Source: Chitinophaga pollutisoli (GTDB taxonomy: Bacteria; Bacteroidota; Bacteroidia; Chitinophagales; Chitinophagaceae). Taken from it: a DNA stretch of 64,000 nt. Position 1 is the stretch's first letter. The number at the start of each line of letters is the position of its first letter. Positions 8,914 through 18,267 of this stretch are shown here, piece by piece. The notes under the pieces were generated by a model. It did no database searches and was not told the DNA's origin. It was given only the letters and a program-made list of their open reading frames with translations. The position numbers and the translations under genes are program-made. The stretch lies in the NCBI RefSeq assembly GCF_038396755.1, contig NZ_CP149822.1, forward strand, positions 5,548,001 to 5,612,000, written 5' to 3'.

Positions 8914-10335
8914 ATGGAAATATTGCACGTCAGCGCGGAATGCTACCCGGCCGCCAAAGTAGGCGGCCTGGCGGATGTAGTGGGCGCACTCCCCAAATAC
9001 CAGTTCCAGGAAGGGGCTATCGCCAAGGTGGTGATCCCGGCGTACCGGAACGCTTTCCGCGAAAGCGGGAAATACCAGTTCGAGCTTGTGCACCAGGGCG
9101 GGCTCTGGCTGGGGCATGACTGGTACCATTTCAATATCTGGAAAGAAAACGCCAACGCGCTGGGGTTCGATTTCTACCAGGTCGATATCCCCGGCCTGCT
9201 CGATACGCCCAACGTCTACGGCTACGCCAACGATACCGAGCGCTTCCTGGCGTTCCAGGTGGCGGTGCTCGACTGGCTCAGCGAATGGCAGCATCAGCCC
9301 GATGTGGTGCATTGCCACGACCATCATACCGGCCTCATCCCGTTTCTGCTCAAATACGGGCGGAAATACAGCGGGCTGAAAGATATACCTACGGTGCTGA
9401 CCATCCACAACGCTCAATACCAGGGGCAGTTCGGGTGGGACAAACTTTACCTCATCCCTTCTTTCGACTTGTGGAAAAGCGGCCTGCTCGACTGGAATGG
9501 CGCGATCAACCCGCTGGCTTCAGCCATTAAATGCGCGTGGCGGATCAATACGGTTTCGCCGAGTTACATGGAAGAGCTATACCACGCCGCCAACGGGCTG
9601 GAAGGATTGCTGAACGCGGAAAGGTCCAAGGCTCGGGGGATTCTCAACGGGATTGACGACGATGTTTGGAACCCGTCGACGGACCCCATGTTGCCCGCGA
9701 ACTATGGCATAAAAGATGTTACCAAAGGCAAGAAAGCGAATAAGGAAAGCATCTGTGAAGAATACGGATTTAAAAAAGAGCTGCCGCTGTTCGTTTTTAT
9801 CGGGCGGCTGGTGGGCGATAAGGGCGCCGATCTTATCCCCGATGCCGTGGGGCGCGCGCTCTACGACCACGCGGGAGCGTTCAACTGCCTCATTCTCGGC
9901 AGCGGCGACGCGCACATCGAATGGCGCATGCAACAGGCGCGGCATGTAAACGGTGAACACTTTGGCGTGTACATCGGTTATAACGAAGCGCTGAGCCATC
10001 GCCTGTACGCCGGAGCGGATTTCCTGCTGATGCCTTCGCGCGTGGAGCCCTGCGGCCTGAACCAGATGTACGCCATGCGTTACGGATCCATCCCGATCGT
10101 GCGTTCCACCGGCGGCCTCCGCGATACCGTCACCGACTTCGGGGACGAAGGCGGCACCGGCGTCCGGTTTTTCCAGCCAACGGGCAGCGATCTGCACCAC
10201 GCCATCGGGCGGGCGCTGGAGCTGTACAGTACCAAAACAACTTTCAATAAAATCAGGAAAGCGGGCATGCAACAGGATCATTCCTGGAACAAAGCCGCCC
10301 GTCAGTATATGGACCTTTATACCAGCCTCACATAA
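8914..10335 (+). CDS. glgA: Glycogen synthase (ADP-glucose type, GT5)
   Basis: This 473-residue enzyme transfers glucose from ADP-glucose to the non-reducing end of alpha-1,4-glucan. The GT5 signature KVGGLADVVGALPK begins at residue 15, with Lys15 and the GGL loop that binds ADP-glucose. HCHDHHTGLIPFLLK, TIHNAQYQGQFGW, TVSPSYMEEL and NGIDDDVWNPSTD follow in family order. The C-terminal GT-B half has FIGRLVGDKGADL and PSRVEPCGLNQMYAMRYGSIP, which contains the catalytic EPCGL region, then the STGGLRDTV loop. The length is standard. glgC follows 10 bp later on the same strand, so the pair makes ADP-glucose and polymerises it. No branching enzyme or phosphorylase gene is in the window. Confidence 0.95.
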   Translation: MEILHVSAECYPAAKVGGLADVVGALPKYQFQEGAIAKVVIPAYRNAFRESGKYQFELVHQGGLWLGHDWYHFNIWKENANALGFDFYQVDIPGLLDTPNVYGYANDTERFLAFQVAVLDWLSEWQHQPDVVHCHDHHTGLIPFLLKYGRKYSGLKDIPTVLTIHNAQYQGQFGWDKLYLIPSFDLWKSGLLDWNGAINPLASAIKCAWRINTVSPSYMEELYHAANGLEGLLNAERSKARGILNGIDDDVWNPSTDPMLPANYGIKDVTKGKKANKESICEEYGFKKELPLFVFIGRLVGDKGADLIPDAVGRALYDHAGAFNCLILGSGDAHIEWRMQQARHVNGEHFGVYIGYNEALSHRLYAGADFLLMPSRVEPCGLNQMYAMRYGSIPIVRSTGGLRDTVTDFGDEGGTGVRFFQPTGSDLHHAIGRALELYSTKTTFNKIRKAGMQQDHSWNKAARQYMDLYTSLT

Positions 10336-10345
10336 ACCGTACGTT

Positions 10346-11617
10346 ATGTCTAACGAAGTGATCTCAATCATCCTTGGCGGAGGCGCCGGAACGCGCCTCT
10401 ATCCCCTCACCCGCAGCCGCTCCAAACCCGCTGTGCCGGTAGCCGGCAAGTACCGGCTCGTAGATATTCCCATTTCCAACTGCCTCAACGCAGATCTGCA
10501 CCGCATTTTCGTGCTCACGCAGTTCAATTCCGCGTCGCTGAACCAGCATATCAAGAACACCTACCATTTCAGCCATTTCAGCAAGGCGTTCGTGGATATC
10601 CTGGCGGCGGAGCAAACGCCCGACAACCCTACCTGGTTCCAGGGTACGGCCGACGCGGTGCGGCAAACCATCCGCCACCTGGAGAATTACGATTACAAAT
10701 ACATCCTCATCCTCTCGGGCGACCAGCTCTACCAGATGGATTTCCGGGAGATGATCCGCAATCACATCGAAAAAGGCGCCGATATTTCCATCGCCACCAT
10801 TCCCGTACACGCAAGGGAAGCCACGGAATTCGGCATCCTCAAAACCGATGAGGAAAATTTCATTACCTCCTTCATCGAAAAACCCAAAAAAGAGCTGCTG
10901 CCCGACTGGACCTCCGATACCGGTCCTGACATGGAGCGCGCCGGGCGGAATTACCTCGCGTCGATGGGGATTTACATTTTCAATAAAGGGTTATTGTACG
11001 ACTTGCTGCACAACCAGCCGGACGCTACCGATTTCGGGAAGGAAATCATCCCTAATTCCATCGGCGAGCGTAAGGTGCTGAGTTATCAATATGAAGGTTA
11101 CTGGACCGATATCGGGAATATCTCATCCTTTTTCGAAGCGAATCTTGAACTGACGGACGACATCCCCCAGTTCAATCTTTTCGACGACGCCAAAACGATC
11201 TTCTCCCGCGCGCGCATGTTGCCGCCCGCCAAGATTTCGGGGACTACGCTGGAGAAAACGGTGATCGCCGACGGCTGCATCATCAACGCCAGCCGCCTGG
11301 AGCGCTGCGTGGTGGGCATCCGTACCCGCATCGGGAAAGGTACCACCATCAGCAATGCCTACCTGATGGGGAACGATAAATACCAGACGCTGGACGAGAT
11401 CAACCAGGCGAAGGCGGCAGGCCGCCCGCCCATCGGTATTGGCGACCGCTGTTATATCAACAATGCCATTATCGACAAGAACGCCTGCATCGGCAACGAC
11501 GTGCGGATCAATGGCGGGAAGCATCTCGAAGACGGTGATTTCGAGAAGTATACGGTAAAGGATGGCATCGTTGTTGTGAAGAAAGGAGCGGTGCTGCCCG
11601 ACGGCTTCCAATGTTGA
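10346..11617 (+). CDS. glgC: Glucose-1-phosphate adenylyltransferase
   Basis: This 423-residue enzyme makes ADP-glucose from glucose-1-phosphate and ATP, the committed step of glycogen synthesis. The nucleotidyltransferase loop GGGAGTRLYPLTRSRSKPAV starts at residue 11. YRLVDIPISNCLNAD, WFQGTADAV, ILSGDQLYQMDF and FGILKTDEENFI follow, then FIEKP and GIYIFNKG, all expected for GlgC. The C-terminal part is a left-handed beta-helix (VIADGCIINASRLERCVVG and neighbouring hexapeptides). It is co-transcribed with glgA upstream (10-bp gap). A GH130 gene follows after 33 bp, so the three may share one message. Confidence 0.95.
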   Translation: MSNEVISIILGGGAGTRLYPLTRSRSKPAVPVAGKYRLVDIPISNCLNADLHRIFVLTQFNSASLNQHIKNTYHFSHFSKAFVDILAAEQTPDNPTWFQGTADAVRQTIRHLENYDYKYILILSGDQLYQMDFREMIRNHIEKGADISIATIPVHAREATEFGILKTDEENFITSFIEKPKKELLPDWTSDTGPDMERAGRNYLASMGIYIFNKGLLYDLLHNQPDATDFGKEIIPNSIGERKVLSYQYEGYWTDIGNISSFFEANLELTDDIPQFNLFDDAKTIFSRARMLPPAKISGTTLEKTVIADGCIINASRLERCVVGIRTRIGKGTTISNAYLMGNDKYQTLDEINQAKAAGRPPIGIGDRCYINNAIIDKNACIGNDVRINGGKHLEDGDFEKYTVKDGIVVVKKGAVLPDGFQC

Positions 11618-11650
11618 TCCGCCGGGCGCAAGGCTTAAAAAAACAGGCAT

Positions 11651-13114
11651 ATGCGCATACCCATAGAAAGGCAAAAGGCCAAAATCACACCGGACCTCAA
11701 ACGCGTGGTGGCCCGGTTCTTCTTTAACGGAGACGCCCGGGCGAAGGGGATAATTCTGAAAGTCACCGAGATGTCGGACGATGATGTGGAGCGGTCGGTC
11801 ATTCCGCTGCTTCGCGAGTTTTCGCGCCGCCACCGGAATATTACCCGGATATTCGAAAGGCACGCCGAAAAGGTGAAGCCCCTCATCCAGGCGCTGGGCC
11901 TGGATTTCGATAAAATTCCCATGAAGCGGAAACTGCTCATCGGTTCCTATTTCACCAATGAGTTTTCCATCGAATCGGCCGCGTTTTTCAATCCTTCCAT
12001 CGTCGAAGACCCCGACCAGAGCAACCTGGAAGAAGGAGAGAAACGCGTGGTGCTGAGCTTCAGGGCCGTAGGCGAGGGGCACGTTTCGTCCATCGTGTTC
12101 CGGCAGGCGATTGTGGACCGTGAGAACAACGTGACCATCATCCCGGCGGGGAATTATGTGGACGAACCGGATATCATCCGCAACACCATCTACCACAAAC
12201 AGATTTTTTTCCAGAATGCCGTTTCCATCAGCCTGCCCGATTCCGTGCTCCGCGAAGTGGCCGGCTCGCTGCCCGATACATTCGATTATGTGGGATTGAA
12301 GAAGGTCATCCGCGAAATGCAACAGCGCTACCAGGTGGATCACCTGCTGAAACGCGGGCTGGAAAGGCTGCTGTGGCTGGCAGACAGTTATTATGAAATC
12401 AATTTTTCGTTGGATACCGATATCTCGGACCGGGTGATTTTTCCGTATTCAGACGCGGAAAGCAGGGGTATAGAAGACGCGCGGTTCGTGAAATACACGG
12501 GTGACAAGAGTGGCGTTACGTATTACGCCACCTACACCGCGTTCGACGGCATCACCATCCAGCCGAAGCTGTTGCAAACACGGGATTTTTATCATTTCAA
12601 GATCATGCCGCTGTACGGCGAAGGCGCGCAGAACAAGAACCTGGCGCTGTTTCCGCGGAAGATCAAAGGGAAGTATGCGATGATGTCGCGCATCGACGGC
12701 ATCAACAATTACATCATGTATTCCGACAAAATCAATATCTGGGAGAACCCCGAGATCCTGCAAACCCCGAAATACCCCTGGGAATTCGTCCAGATCGGGA
12801 ATTGCGGATCGCCGATAGAAACGGCGGAAGGCTGGCTTGTGATCACCCACGGCGTGGGGCCCATGCGCACGTATTGCCTCGGAGCAACGCTGCTCGACCT
12901 GGAGGATCCCAAAATCGAGATCGGCCGCCTCCGCGAACCGCTCATAATTCCCAATAAAGACGAACGCGAAGGGTACGTGCCCAACGTCCTTTACAGCTGC
13001 GGCGCCCTCATTCACAACGAGGAGCTGCTGATACCGTATGGATTATCGGATTACGCGTCCACCTTCGCGACCGTTCATCTGAAAGATCTCCTGCAAAGAG
13101 TAAAAGAAGGATAA
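11651..13114 (+). CDS. Glycoside hydrolase family 130 protein (beta-mannoside phosphorylase or mannosidase)
   Basis: This 487-residue protein has an N-terminal helical extension of about 100 residues before a five-bladed beta-propeller of GH130 type. Markers are FFNPSIVEDPD, RAVGEGHVSSIVFRQ, SRGIEDARFVKYTGD, YYATYTAFDG, FPRKIKGKYAMMSRIDG and WLVITHGVGPMRTYCLGATLLD. GH130 enzymes phosphorolyse or hydrolyse beta-1,4- or beta-1,2-linked mannosides; the subfamily, and so the linkage, cannot be fixed by eye. It sits head-on against two GT4 glycosyltransferases, which suggests that it trims or recycles the oligosaccharide they build. A terminator for this gene overlaps the 3' end of the opposing gene. 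Confidence 0.85.
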   Translation: MRIPIERQKAKITPDLKRVVARFFFNGDARAKGIILKVTEMSDDDVERSVIPLLREFSRRHRNITRIFERHAEKVKPLIQALGLDFDKIPMKRKLLIGSYFTNEFSIESAAFFNPSIVEDPDQSNLEEGEKRVVLSFRAVGEGHVSSIVFRQAIVDRENNVTIIPAGNYVDEPDIIRNTIYHKQIFFQNAVSISLPDSVLREVAGSLPDTFDYVGLKKVIREMQQRYQVDHLLKRGLERLLWLADSYYEINFSLDTDISDRVIFPYSDAESRGIEDARFVKYTGDKSGVTYYATYTAFDGITIQPKLLQTRDFYHFKIMPLYGEGAQNKNLALFPRKIKGKYAMMSRIDGINNYIMYSDKINIWENPEILQTPKYPWEFVQIGNCGSPIETAEGWLVITHGVGPMRTYCLGATLLDLEDPKIEIGRLREPLIIPNKDEREGYVPNVLYSCGALIHNEELLIPYGLSDYASTFATVHLKDLLQRVKEG

Positions 13115-13118
13115 CTTA

Positions 13119-14158
13119 TTACATACGCGCCCTCGGTTCATACGGGGGCGTTTTTTCCAACACCTGCTTGTACACCTGGATGTAATCATCCACCATTCTG
13201 TCTACACTAAACCGTGACTCCGCCCACTGGCGGCATTGCCGCCTGTCGAGGGAAGTGATGTCTGCCACGGAAGCCGCGGCTTCGTCCACATCCCGCACGA
13301 GGAACCCCGTTTCGCCCGCGCGGATAAGCTCGGGCATGGACCCCCTGTTGTATGCGATCACGGGGGTGCCGCACATCATGGATTCCGCCACACTCATGCC
13401 GAAAGGCTCATCGAAGTGAATGCAATGCAACAGCGCGAAGGCATTTCCCAGAAGGCGCCGGCGCTCTTCCGGCCCGGCGGGCCCCACGTACTGGATGCGG
13501 TCGCCGTCGATATGCGGTTCCACCTGCTCCTTAAAATACTCCTTGTGCTGGATGATCCCCGCAATGATGAGCCGCATGCCCGTCCGCTGCGCAATGGCGA
13601 TGGCGTCGTGCGTACCCTTGTGCGGATGGATCCGGCCGAAAAACAAGAGATAATCACCCGGGGTTTCCTTGAAATCGAAATGCTCCGGGTTAATGCCGTT
13701 GTACACCGTGGCCGCGTATTGCAGGTCCGGATGCCGGTTGGAATCACTGATGGCCACGTAATGCCCGATGTCGTTGTACAACTCAAATACCGGGACGATC
13801 TTTTCCGACGAAAACCCGTGGATCGTGGTCACCATCGGCGGGGGGATCAGCCGGCTGTAGGTGAGCGGGTGGAAGTCGAAATGATTGTGGATGATGTCAA
13901 ACTTGTCTGCCTCTTCCATCAGCATGCTGATATGCATACATTCCTGGACTTTGGCGTCGAGACTGTAATCTTCTTCATAACCTTTTTCGCAAACTGCTTT
14001 GAGTTTTGCGTTGGTAATGGAATTGGCGGTGGCAAACAGGGTTACGTCCAGGCCACGGCGGACAAGTCCTTCCGTGACGTTGGACGCAATCTGTTCCCAG
14101 GGTCCGTAATGCACGGGGGCGTGCGCCAGGCCACGGGAGAAAGGATCGCGATTTTCAT
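13119..14158 (-). CDS. GT4 glycosyltransferase, with a single-base frameshift near the start
   Basis: From the ATG at 14158 the first 15 codons read MKIAILSPVAWRTPP, the standard N terminus of this GT-B family. After the G5 run at 14115-14119 that frame goes off-family, while HYGPWEQIASNVTEGLVRRG continues in the next frame from about 14114 to the stop at 13119. One extra base in the run restores MKIAILSPVAWRTPPVHYGP and gives 346 residues. Later motifs are FDIIHNHFDFHPL, VTTIHGFSSEK, LLFFGRIHPHKGTHDAI and FDEPFGMSVAESMMCGTPVI, the last carrying the donor-binding EX7E motif. It is probably an operon partner of the GT4 fusion gene that ends 6 bp upstream. The sugar donor is unknown; the break is probably a sequencing error. 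Confidence 0.85.
13125..13156 (+). terminator. Terminator of the GH130 gene, inside the 3' end of the opposing GT4 gene
   Basis: ACGCGCCC (13125-13132) pairs, with one mismatch, with GGGGGCGT (13144-13151), and TTTTTT follows. It begins 10 bp after the GH130 stop and lies within the last 12 codons of the minus-strand glycosyltransferase. Confidence 0.6.
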
Positions 14159-14163
14159 TTGTG

Positions 14164-16446
14164 TTAACCGATTTTACTGATAACGTTTGTGGTGTTTGTA
14201 GTGATAATAGTAGTACGAACGTTTTTTTCCGGTTTTGGGATTGCTTCGCAGCTTTGTAAAACGGCTAAATGTGAAATAAAATACGCGAGCGTGGATTCGG
14301 CGCCCTGGTTCCGGTTAAGCCCCGCGGCGGACAAGCCATCGCAGCAGCCGTGGGTTTCGTGGTCGTACAATGGGATGCGGAGCACGTTTTCGCCGAGGAA
14401 CCACTGGTAACAGGTGTACATTTTACGCAAATAATCGGTATCGCCGGTGAGCGTATGGGCCTGCTGATACATAAGTACCATGGCCATGGTTTCGATCGCC
14501 TGCTGGTCGAACAGGGGACAGGCGCCGCCTTCGCAATGCCATCCGTTGTTGCCCACGGGCGAAAAATAACCATGTGCCATGGTGAGGTTTTCCAGGAAGG
14601 ATAGGCTGTCCAATGCAATGGCCCGCCATTTTTCGTTGCCGGTTGCTTCCGCGGCGTGGAGCAAGGCAAGGGGAAGGATGCCGTTATCGTACGTCATCGA
14701 TTTCTCAAACCAGCGCCAGTCGCTCGTGGAATTGCGTTCCCAGGCGTCGATCAGCGGTTGCACCAGCCGTTCGAGGATATGGACCATTCCTTCATCGGCA
14801 GGATGTTGCAGAATATAGTGGCAAACGCCTATGACACTGTTCGCCCGTCCGCGCAGGTGCGCCAGCGCGTCGAAGTGCTGGATGGAGCGGTGGTACAGTT
14901 CGTAGGCGAATTCGCGGTAGGAGTTGTTGGGGGCGAAACGGATGAGATATCCCAGGGCCCAGACGGTGCGGCCGAACGAATCCTCGGAGCCTACCTCGTC
15001 GAGGTACTGGCGGCTGAAGCTGAGGAAGTTGCGGAAATTGCCGTCGGGCGTTTGCATATAATGGATAAAGCTGAGGTAGATAGGGAGCAATTCCGGCCCT
15101 TCCTTCCCTTTGCGGTATTGCTGGGCCATGAGCGTCATCATGAGCGCACGGGCGTTATCGTCGACACAATATCCTTCTTTCAGGTTGGGAATGCCGTATT
15201 TGGCGTGCTGTACGATACCGGTATCGTCGGTCAGCCTGCGGATATGGGTAAGGTTGAGGGGCGGGAGCGCGGAGGAATCGGGGAGGGGCCCGGCCATTGT
15301 TGCGGCGCGGGGAGTACTGAGGATTTTTCCGGCCAGCTGGAGGTACCGGCCGCCCATCCTGCTCCATTGCAGCTCGCGGCCGTAGGAGAGGGCGTTTTCA
15401 CGGAGGGTTTCCAGTTTGGCGGGCTCGTCGAACAGGGAGAGGATCATCTGCCCGAGGGTTTCGTGTTGCCCGAAGCCGAACAGCTTCCCGCGGCCGTTGG
15501 CCAGCAACTCACTGGCGTACCAGTAAGGCGTAGACAGCACGGCGGCGCCTGCGCCCAGGGCGTATGTTAGGGTGCCGCTGGTAATCTGCGCTTCACTGAG
15601 GTAAGGCGTAACATATATCTGGCTGCGGGTGAGCCAGGCGAAAAGATCGTTTTCTGACAGGAACGAATCGAGGAAATGCACGTGGCCGGCGATCCCCAGG
15701 TTCTCCACAAGTTGTTGCAGGCTCTGGCGATATTCTTCCCCCGAACCCCGCAACACGGCCGGGTGCGTTTTACCCGCCACCACATACACCACATCCGGAT
15801 GCCGCTCAATTACCTGCGGCAATGCATTGATTACCGTCTCGATACCCTTGTTGCGGCTCAGGAGCCCGAAGGTGAAAATCACCTTGCGGTCGCGCAGTGC
15901 TGCAGGTACCACATCGGCGCTGATCGACAGCTTCTCGAAATCGGGAACACCATGGGGGATGAGGGAAATCTTGTCGGAAGGAACTGCATATATATCTTCC
16001 AAAAACGAAATCGCCAGCCGGCTCATCACGATCACGCGTGACGCCTGCCGCGATATTTCGCGGACAATGCTCTTCTGCAGGAACGAAGGCTCTTTCAACA
16101 CCGTATGGAAAGTTGTAACGAAGGGCACCTTCAGCCTGTTCAGAAACGGCAGCAGGAAAATCCCGCTTTCGCCGCCGAAAATGCCGAATTCATGCTGCAC
16201 CACCACCATATCAACCTGGTTTTCATTGACCCAATCCGCTGCGTCGAGATAATCCTGCATATGCTGCTGCCGCACGGTAAATGTGACTTCCGGAGGATAT
16301 TCATATACCTGTCCTTCGTCGTTCATGGCAATGACGCAAACTTCGGGCGCCGCATCCTGGCACTGCATGGCCTTGATCAGATGTTCTGTAAATGTCGCGA
16401 TTCCGCACTCACGGGGGTAATACGAGGCTATATATGCAATCTTCAT
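14164..16446 (-). CDS. GT4 glycosyltransferase fused to a predicted (alpha/alpha)6-barrel domain
   Basis: This is a 760-residue two-domain protein. Residues 1 to about 375 are a GT-B glycosyltransferase: MKIAYIASYYPRECGIATFTEHL, QHEFGIFGG, SLIPHGVPDFEK, FTFGLLSRNKGIETVI, then SGTLTYALGAGAAVLSTPYWYASELL. Residues about 400-740 are helical with repeated Trp- and Gly-rich turns (YCVDDNARALMMTLMAQQY, EDSFGRTVWALGYLIR, FDQQAIETMAMVLMY and GCCDGLSAAGLNRNQGAES), resembling the (alpha/alpha)6 barrels of processing glycosidases. The second GT4 gene follows 5 bp later. Together with the opposing GH130 gene this looks like a make-and-trim module for a mannose-type oligosaccharide; that is inference. The domain pairing is the notable feature. 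Confidence 0.85.
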   Translation of the reverse strand: MKIAYIASYYPRECGIATFTEHLIKAMQCQDAAPEVCVIAMNDEGQVYEYPPEVTFTVRQQHMQDYLDAADWVNENQVDMVVVQHEFGIFGGESGIFLLPFLNRLKVPFVTTFHTVLKEPSFLQKSIVREISRQASRVIVMSRLAISFLEDIYAVPSDKISLIPHGVPDFEKLSISADVVPAALRDRKVIFTFGLLSRNKGIETVINALPQVIERHPDVVYVVAGKTHPAVLRGSGEEYRQSLQQLVENLGIAGHVHFLDSFLSENDLFAWLTRSQIYVTPYLSEAQITSGTLTYALGAGAAVLSTPYWYASELLANGRGKLFGFGQHETLGQMILSLFDEPAKLETLRENALSYGRELQWSRMGGRYLQLAGKILSTPRAATMAGPLPDSSALPPLNLTHIRRLTDDTGIVQHAKYGIPNLKEGYCVDDNARALMMTLMAQQYRKGKEGPELLPIYLSFIHYMQTPDGNFRNFLSFSRQYLDEVGSEDSFGRTVWALGYLIRFAPNNSYREFAYELYHRSIQHFDALAHLRGRANSVIGVCHYILQHPADEGMVHILERLVQPLIDAWERNSTSDWRWFEKSMTYDNGILPLALLHAAEATGNEKWRAIALDSLSFLENLTMAHGYFSPVGNNGWHCEGGACPLFDQQAIETMAMVLMYQQAHTLTGDTDYLRKMYTCYQWFLGENVLRIPLYDHETHGCCDGLSAAGLNRNQGAESTLAYFISHLAVLQSCEAIPKPEKNVRTTIITTNTTNVISKIG

Positions 16447-16646
16447 AAGATAATTGATTTTTTAAATGCTATGTGTAGAATTCCTGTCTGGGTTAACATA
16501 GATTTTACAAATTCAGCGCCAGATTGTTGTGCCACAATGTGTAGCGTGTTTGGCATTTGTGATAAGTGGCAGAAATGGCAGTTGGGAAATGTGTAGATTC
16601 GTAAAGCGTAATTGACGTAAATTCGTGTCCTCAAAATGAAGAATCA
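16447..16646. other. Divergent intergenic region between the GT4 fusion gene and bshC
   Basis: This 200-bp, relatively A/T-rich gap must hold the promoters of both flanking genes. I saw no convincing promoter pair, no hairpin and no 11-bp repeat array in it. Confidence 0.4.
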
Positions 16647-18263
16647 GTGATCCAACATATCAATCCAGGCATAGCTTTCCATACGATACCGATTGCAGAG
16701 ACAGGTTATTTCAGTCCCATCATCGCCAATTTCCTATCCGGACAGCCGCCGCTGCGGGATTTCTACGCCTACAACCCTGTGGCGCCGGACTTCGATATGG
16801 CCATGAAAGTGAAGGAGGGGCAGCCTCTCCGGCGCGACATCCTGGCGGAAACCCTCTATCAGCAATACGCGCACCTGGAGATCCGGGAAGAAGTCCGCGC
16901 CAATATCGGGCTCCTGCAGGCCACCAATACTTTCACCGTCTGTACTGCGCATCAACCCAATATATTTACCGGTTATTTATACTTCGTTTATAAAATCCTG
17001 CAAACCATCAAGCTCACGCAGGACCTCGCCCGCCAGTACCCCGGCAAGCACTTCGTTCCCGTTTATTATATGGGCAGCGAAGACGCCGACCTTGATGAGC
17101 TGGGCTCCATCTTCCTCGACGGGAAAAAACTCACCTGGCAAACAGACCAGACCGGCGCCGTAGGGCGCATGCGCACGGAAGGGCTGGAAGATATGATCAA
17201 CAAGATCGGCGACAGCATCGGCTACCTCCCGCATGCCCCGCAAATCCTGGAAATGCTCCGAAAAGCCTACCTCGAACAGCCCGACATCCAGCAGGCGACC
17301 CTCAGCCTCGTCAATGACCTGTTCGGCTGTTATGGACTCGTGGTACTGATCCCCGACCATCCGAACTTCAAACGGCAGCTTATTCCCGTGATGAAAGACG
17401 AGCTGCTGGAGCAAAGTTCCGAGAAAGTCGTATCCAAAACGATCGACAAACTGTCAGCCCATTTCAAAGTACAGGCCACGCCCAGGGAAATAAATCTTTT
17501 TTACCTGATCGATAACAAGCGTGAAAGGATTGTCATGGATGGGGAATTGTGGAAAGTTCTACACACAGCATTGTCCTTTACGCGCGACGAATTGCTGAAC
17601 GAACTGGAGGCGCATCCGGAACGTTTCAGTCCCAATGTAATCTTACGCGGCATCCTGCAGGAAACCATCCTGCCCAACATCGCTTTTATCGGCGGCGGCG
17701 GCGAGGTGGCGTACTGGTTAGAGCTGAAAGATCTTTTCCAATACCATAAAGTTCCCTATCCCGCGATCCTGTTGCGCAACTCTTTCCTGTGGGTGCGCCG
17801 CGAGGAGCATATGCGCCTGGGCAAGCTTGGCCTCAGCCCCGACGCGCTATTCGAAGACACGGGCCTGCTCCTGAGCAAATTCGTGCACGCGCATACGAAC
17901 GCCAGCCTCGTGCTGCGCGACGAGTACGCGGCCGTGGAAAAGCTGTTCAACGAACTGGAAGTAAAAGCGAAAGAGATAGATGTCACGCTCATCGCAAGCG
18001 TGAACGCCGAACGCTCCCGGGCGATTAAATCCATCGGTAAAATGGAGCATAAATTCCTGCGGGCGGAGAAGAAAAAGTTCGCCTGGCAAACGGAGCAGAT
18101 CCAAACGGTGAAAGACCGCCTCTTCCCCGGCAACTCACTGCAGGAGCGGAAGGAAAACTTCCTGCCGTACTATGCGGAATACGGGCCGGCGTTCTTCGAC
18201 CACATCCTGCAGTTCTGCATCCCCCTCACGGATCAGTTCATCATCGTAACGGAGCTTTCCTAA
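16647..18263 (+). CDS. bshC: Bacillithiol biosynthesis cysteine-adding enzyme BshC
   Basis: This 538-residue protein joins cysteine to glucosaminyl-malate in the last step of bacillithiol synthesis. TGYFSPIIANFL near residue 20, VCTAHQPNIFTGYLYFVYKI, FVPVYYMGSEDADLDEL and LWKVLHTALSFTRDELL follow the BshC order. FSPNVILRGILQETILPNIAFIGGGGEVAYW and a long C-terminal coiled coil (KLFNELEVKAKEIDVTLIAS) complete it. The start is a GTG at 16647; an ATG at 16636 is in another frame and stops after four codons. The length fits the family. It diverges from the glycosyltransferase operon and stops 5 bp short of the opposing FUSC gene. Confidence 0.92.
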   Translation: MIQHINPGIAFHTIPIAETGYFSPIIANFLSGQPPLRDFYAYNPVAPDFDMAMKVKEGQPLRRDILAETLYQQYAHLEIREEVRANIGLLQATNTFTVCTAHQPNIFTGYLYFVYKILQTIKLTQDLARQYPGKHFVPVYYMGSEDADLDELGSIFLDGKKLTWQTDQTGAVGRMRTEGLEDMINKIGDSIGYLPHAPQILEMLRKAYLEQPDIQQATLSLVNDLFGCYGLVVLIPDHPNFKRQLIPVMKDELLEQSSEKVVSKTIDKLSAHFKVQATPREINLFYLIDNKRERIVMDGELWKVLHTALSFTRDELLNELEAHPERFSPNVILRGILQETILPNIAFIGGGGEVAYWLELKDLFQYHKVPYPAILLRNSFLWVRREEHMRLGKLGLSPDALFEDTGLLLSKFVHAHTNASLVLRDEYAAVEKLFNELEVKAKEIDVTLIASVNAERSRAIKSIGKMEHKFLRAEKKKFAWQTEQIQTVKDRLFPGNSLQERKENFLPYYAEYGPAFFDHILQFCIPLTDQFIIVTELS

Positions 18264-18267
18264 AACA

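Noticed and set aside
16636..16650. ATG as the bshC start
   Set aside because: The ATG at 16636 is out of frame and stops after four codons; GTG at 16647 keeps the BshC frame.
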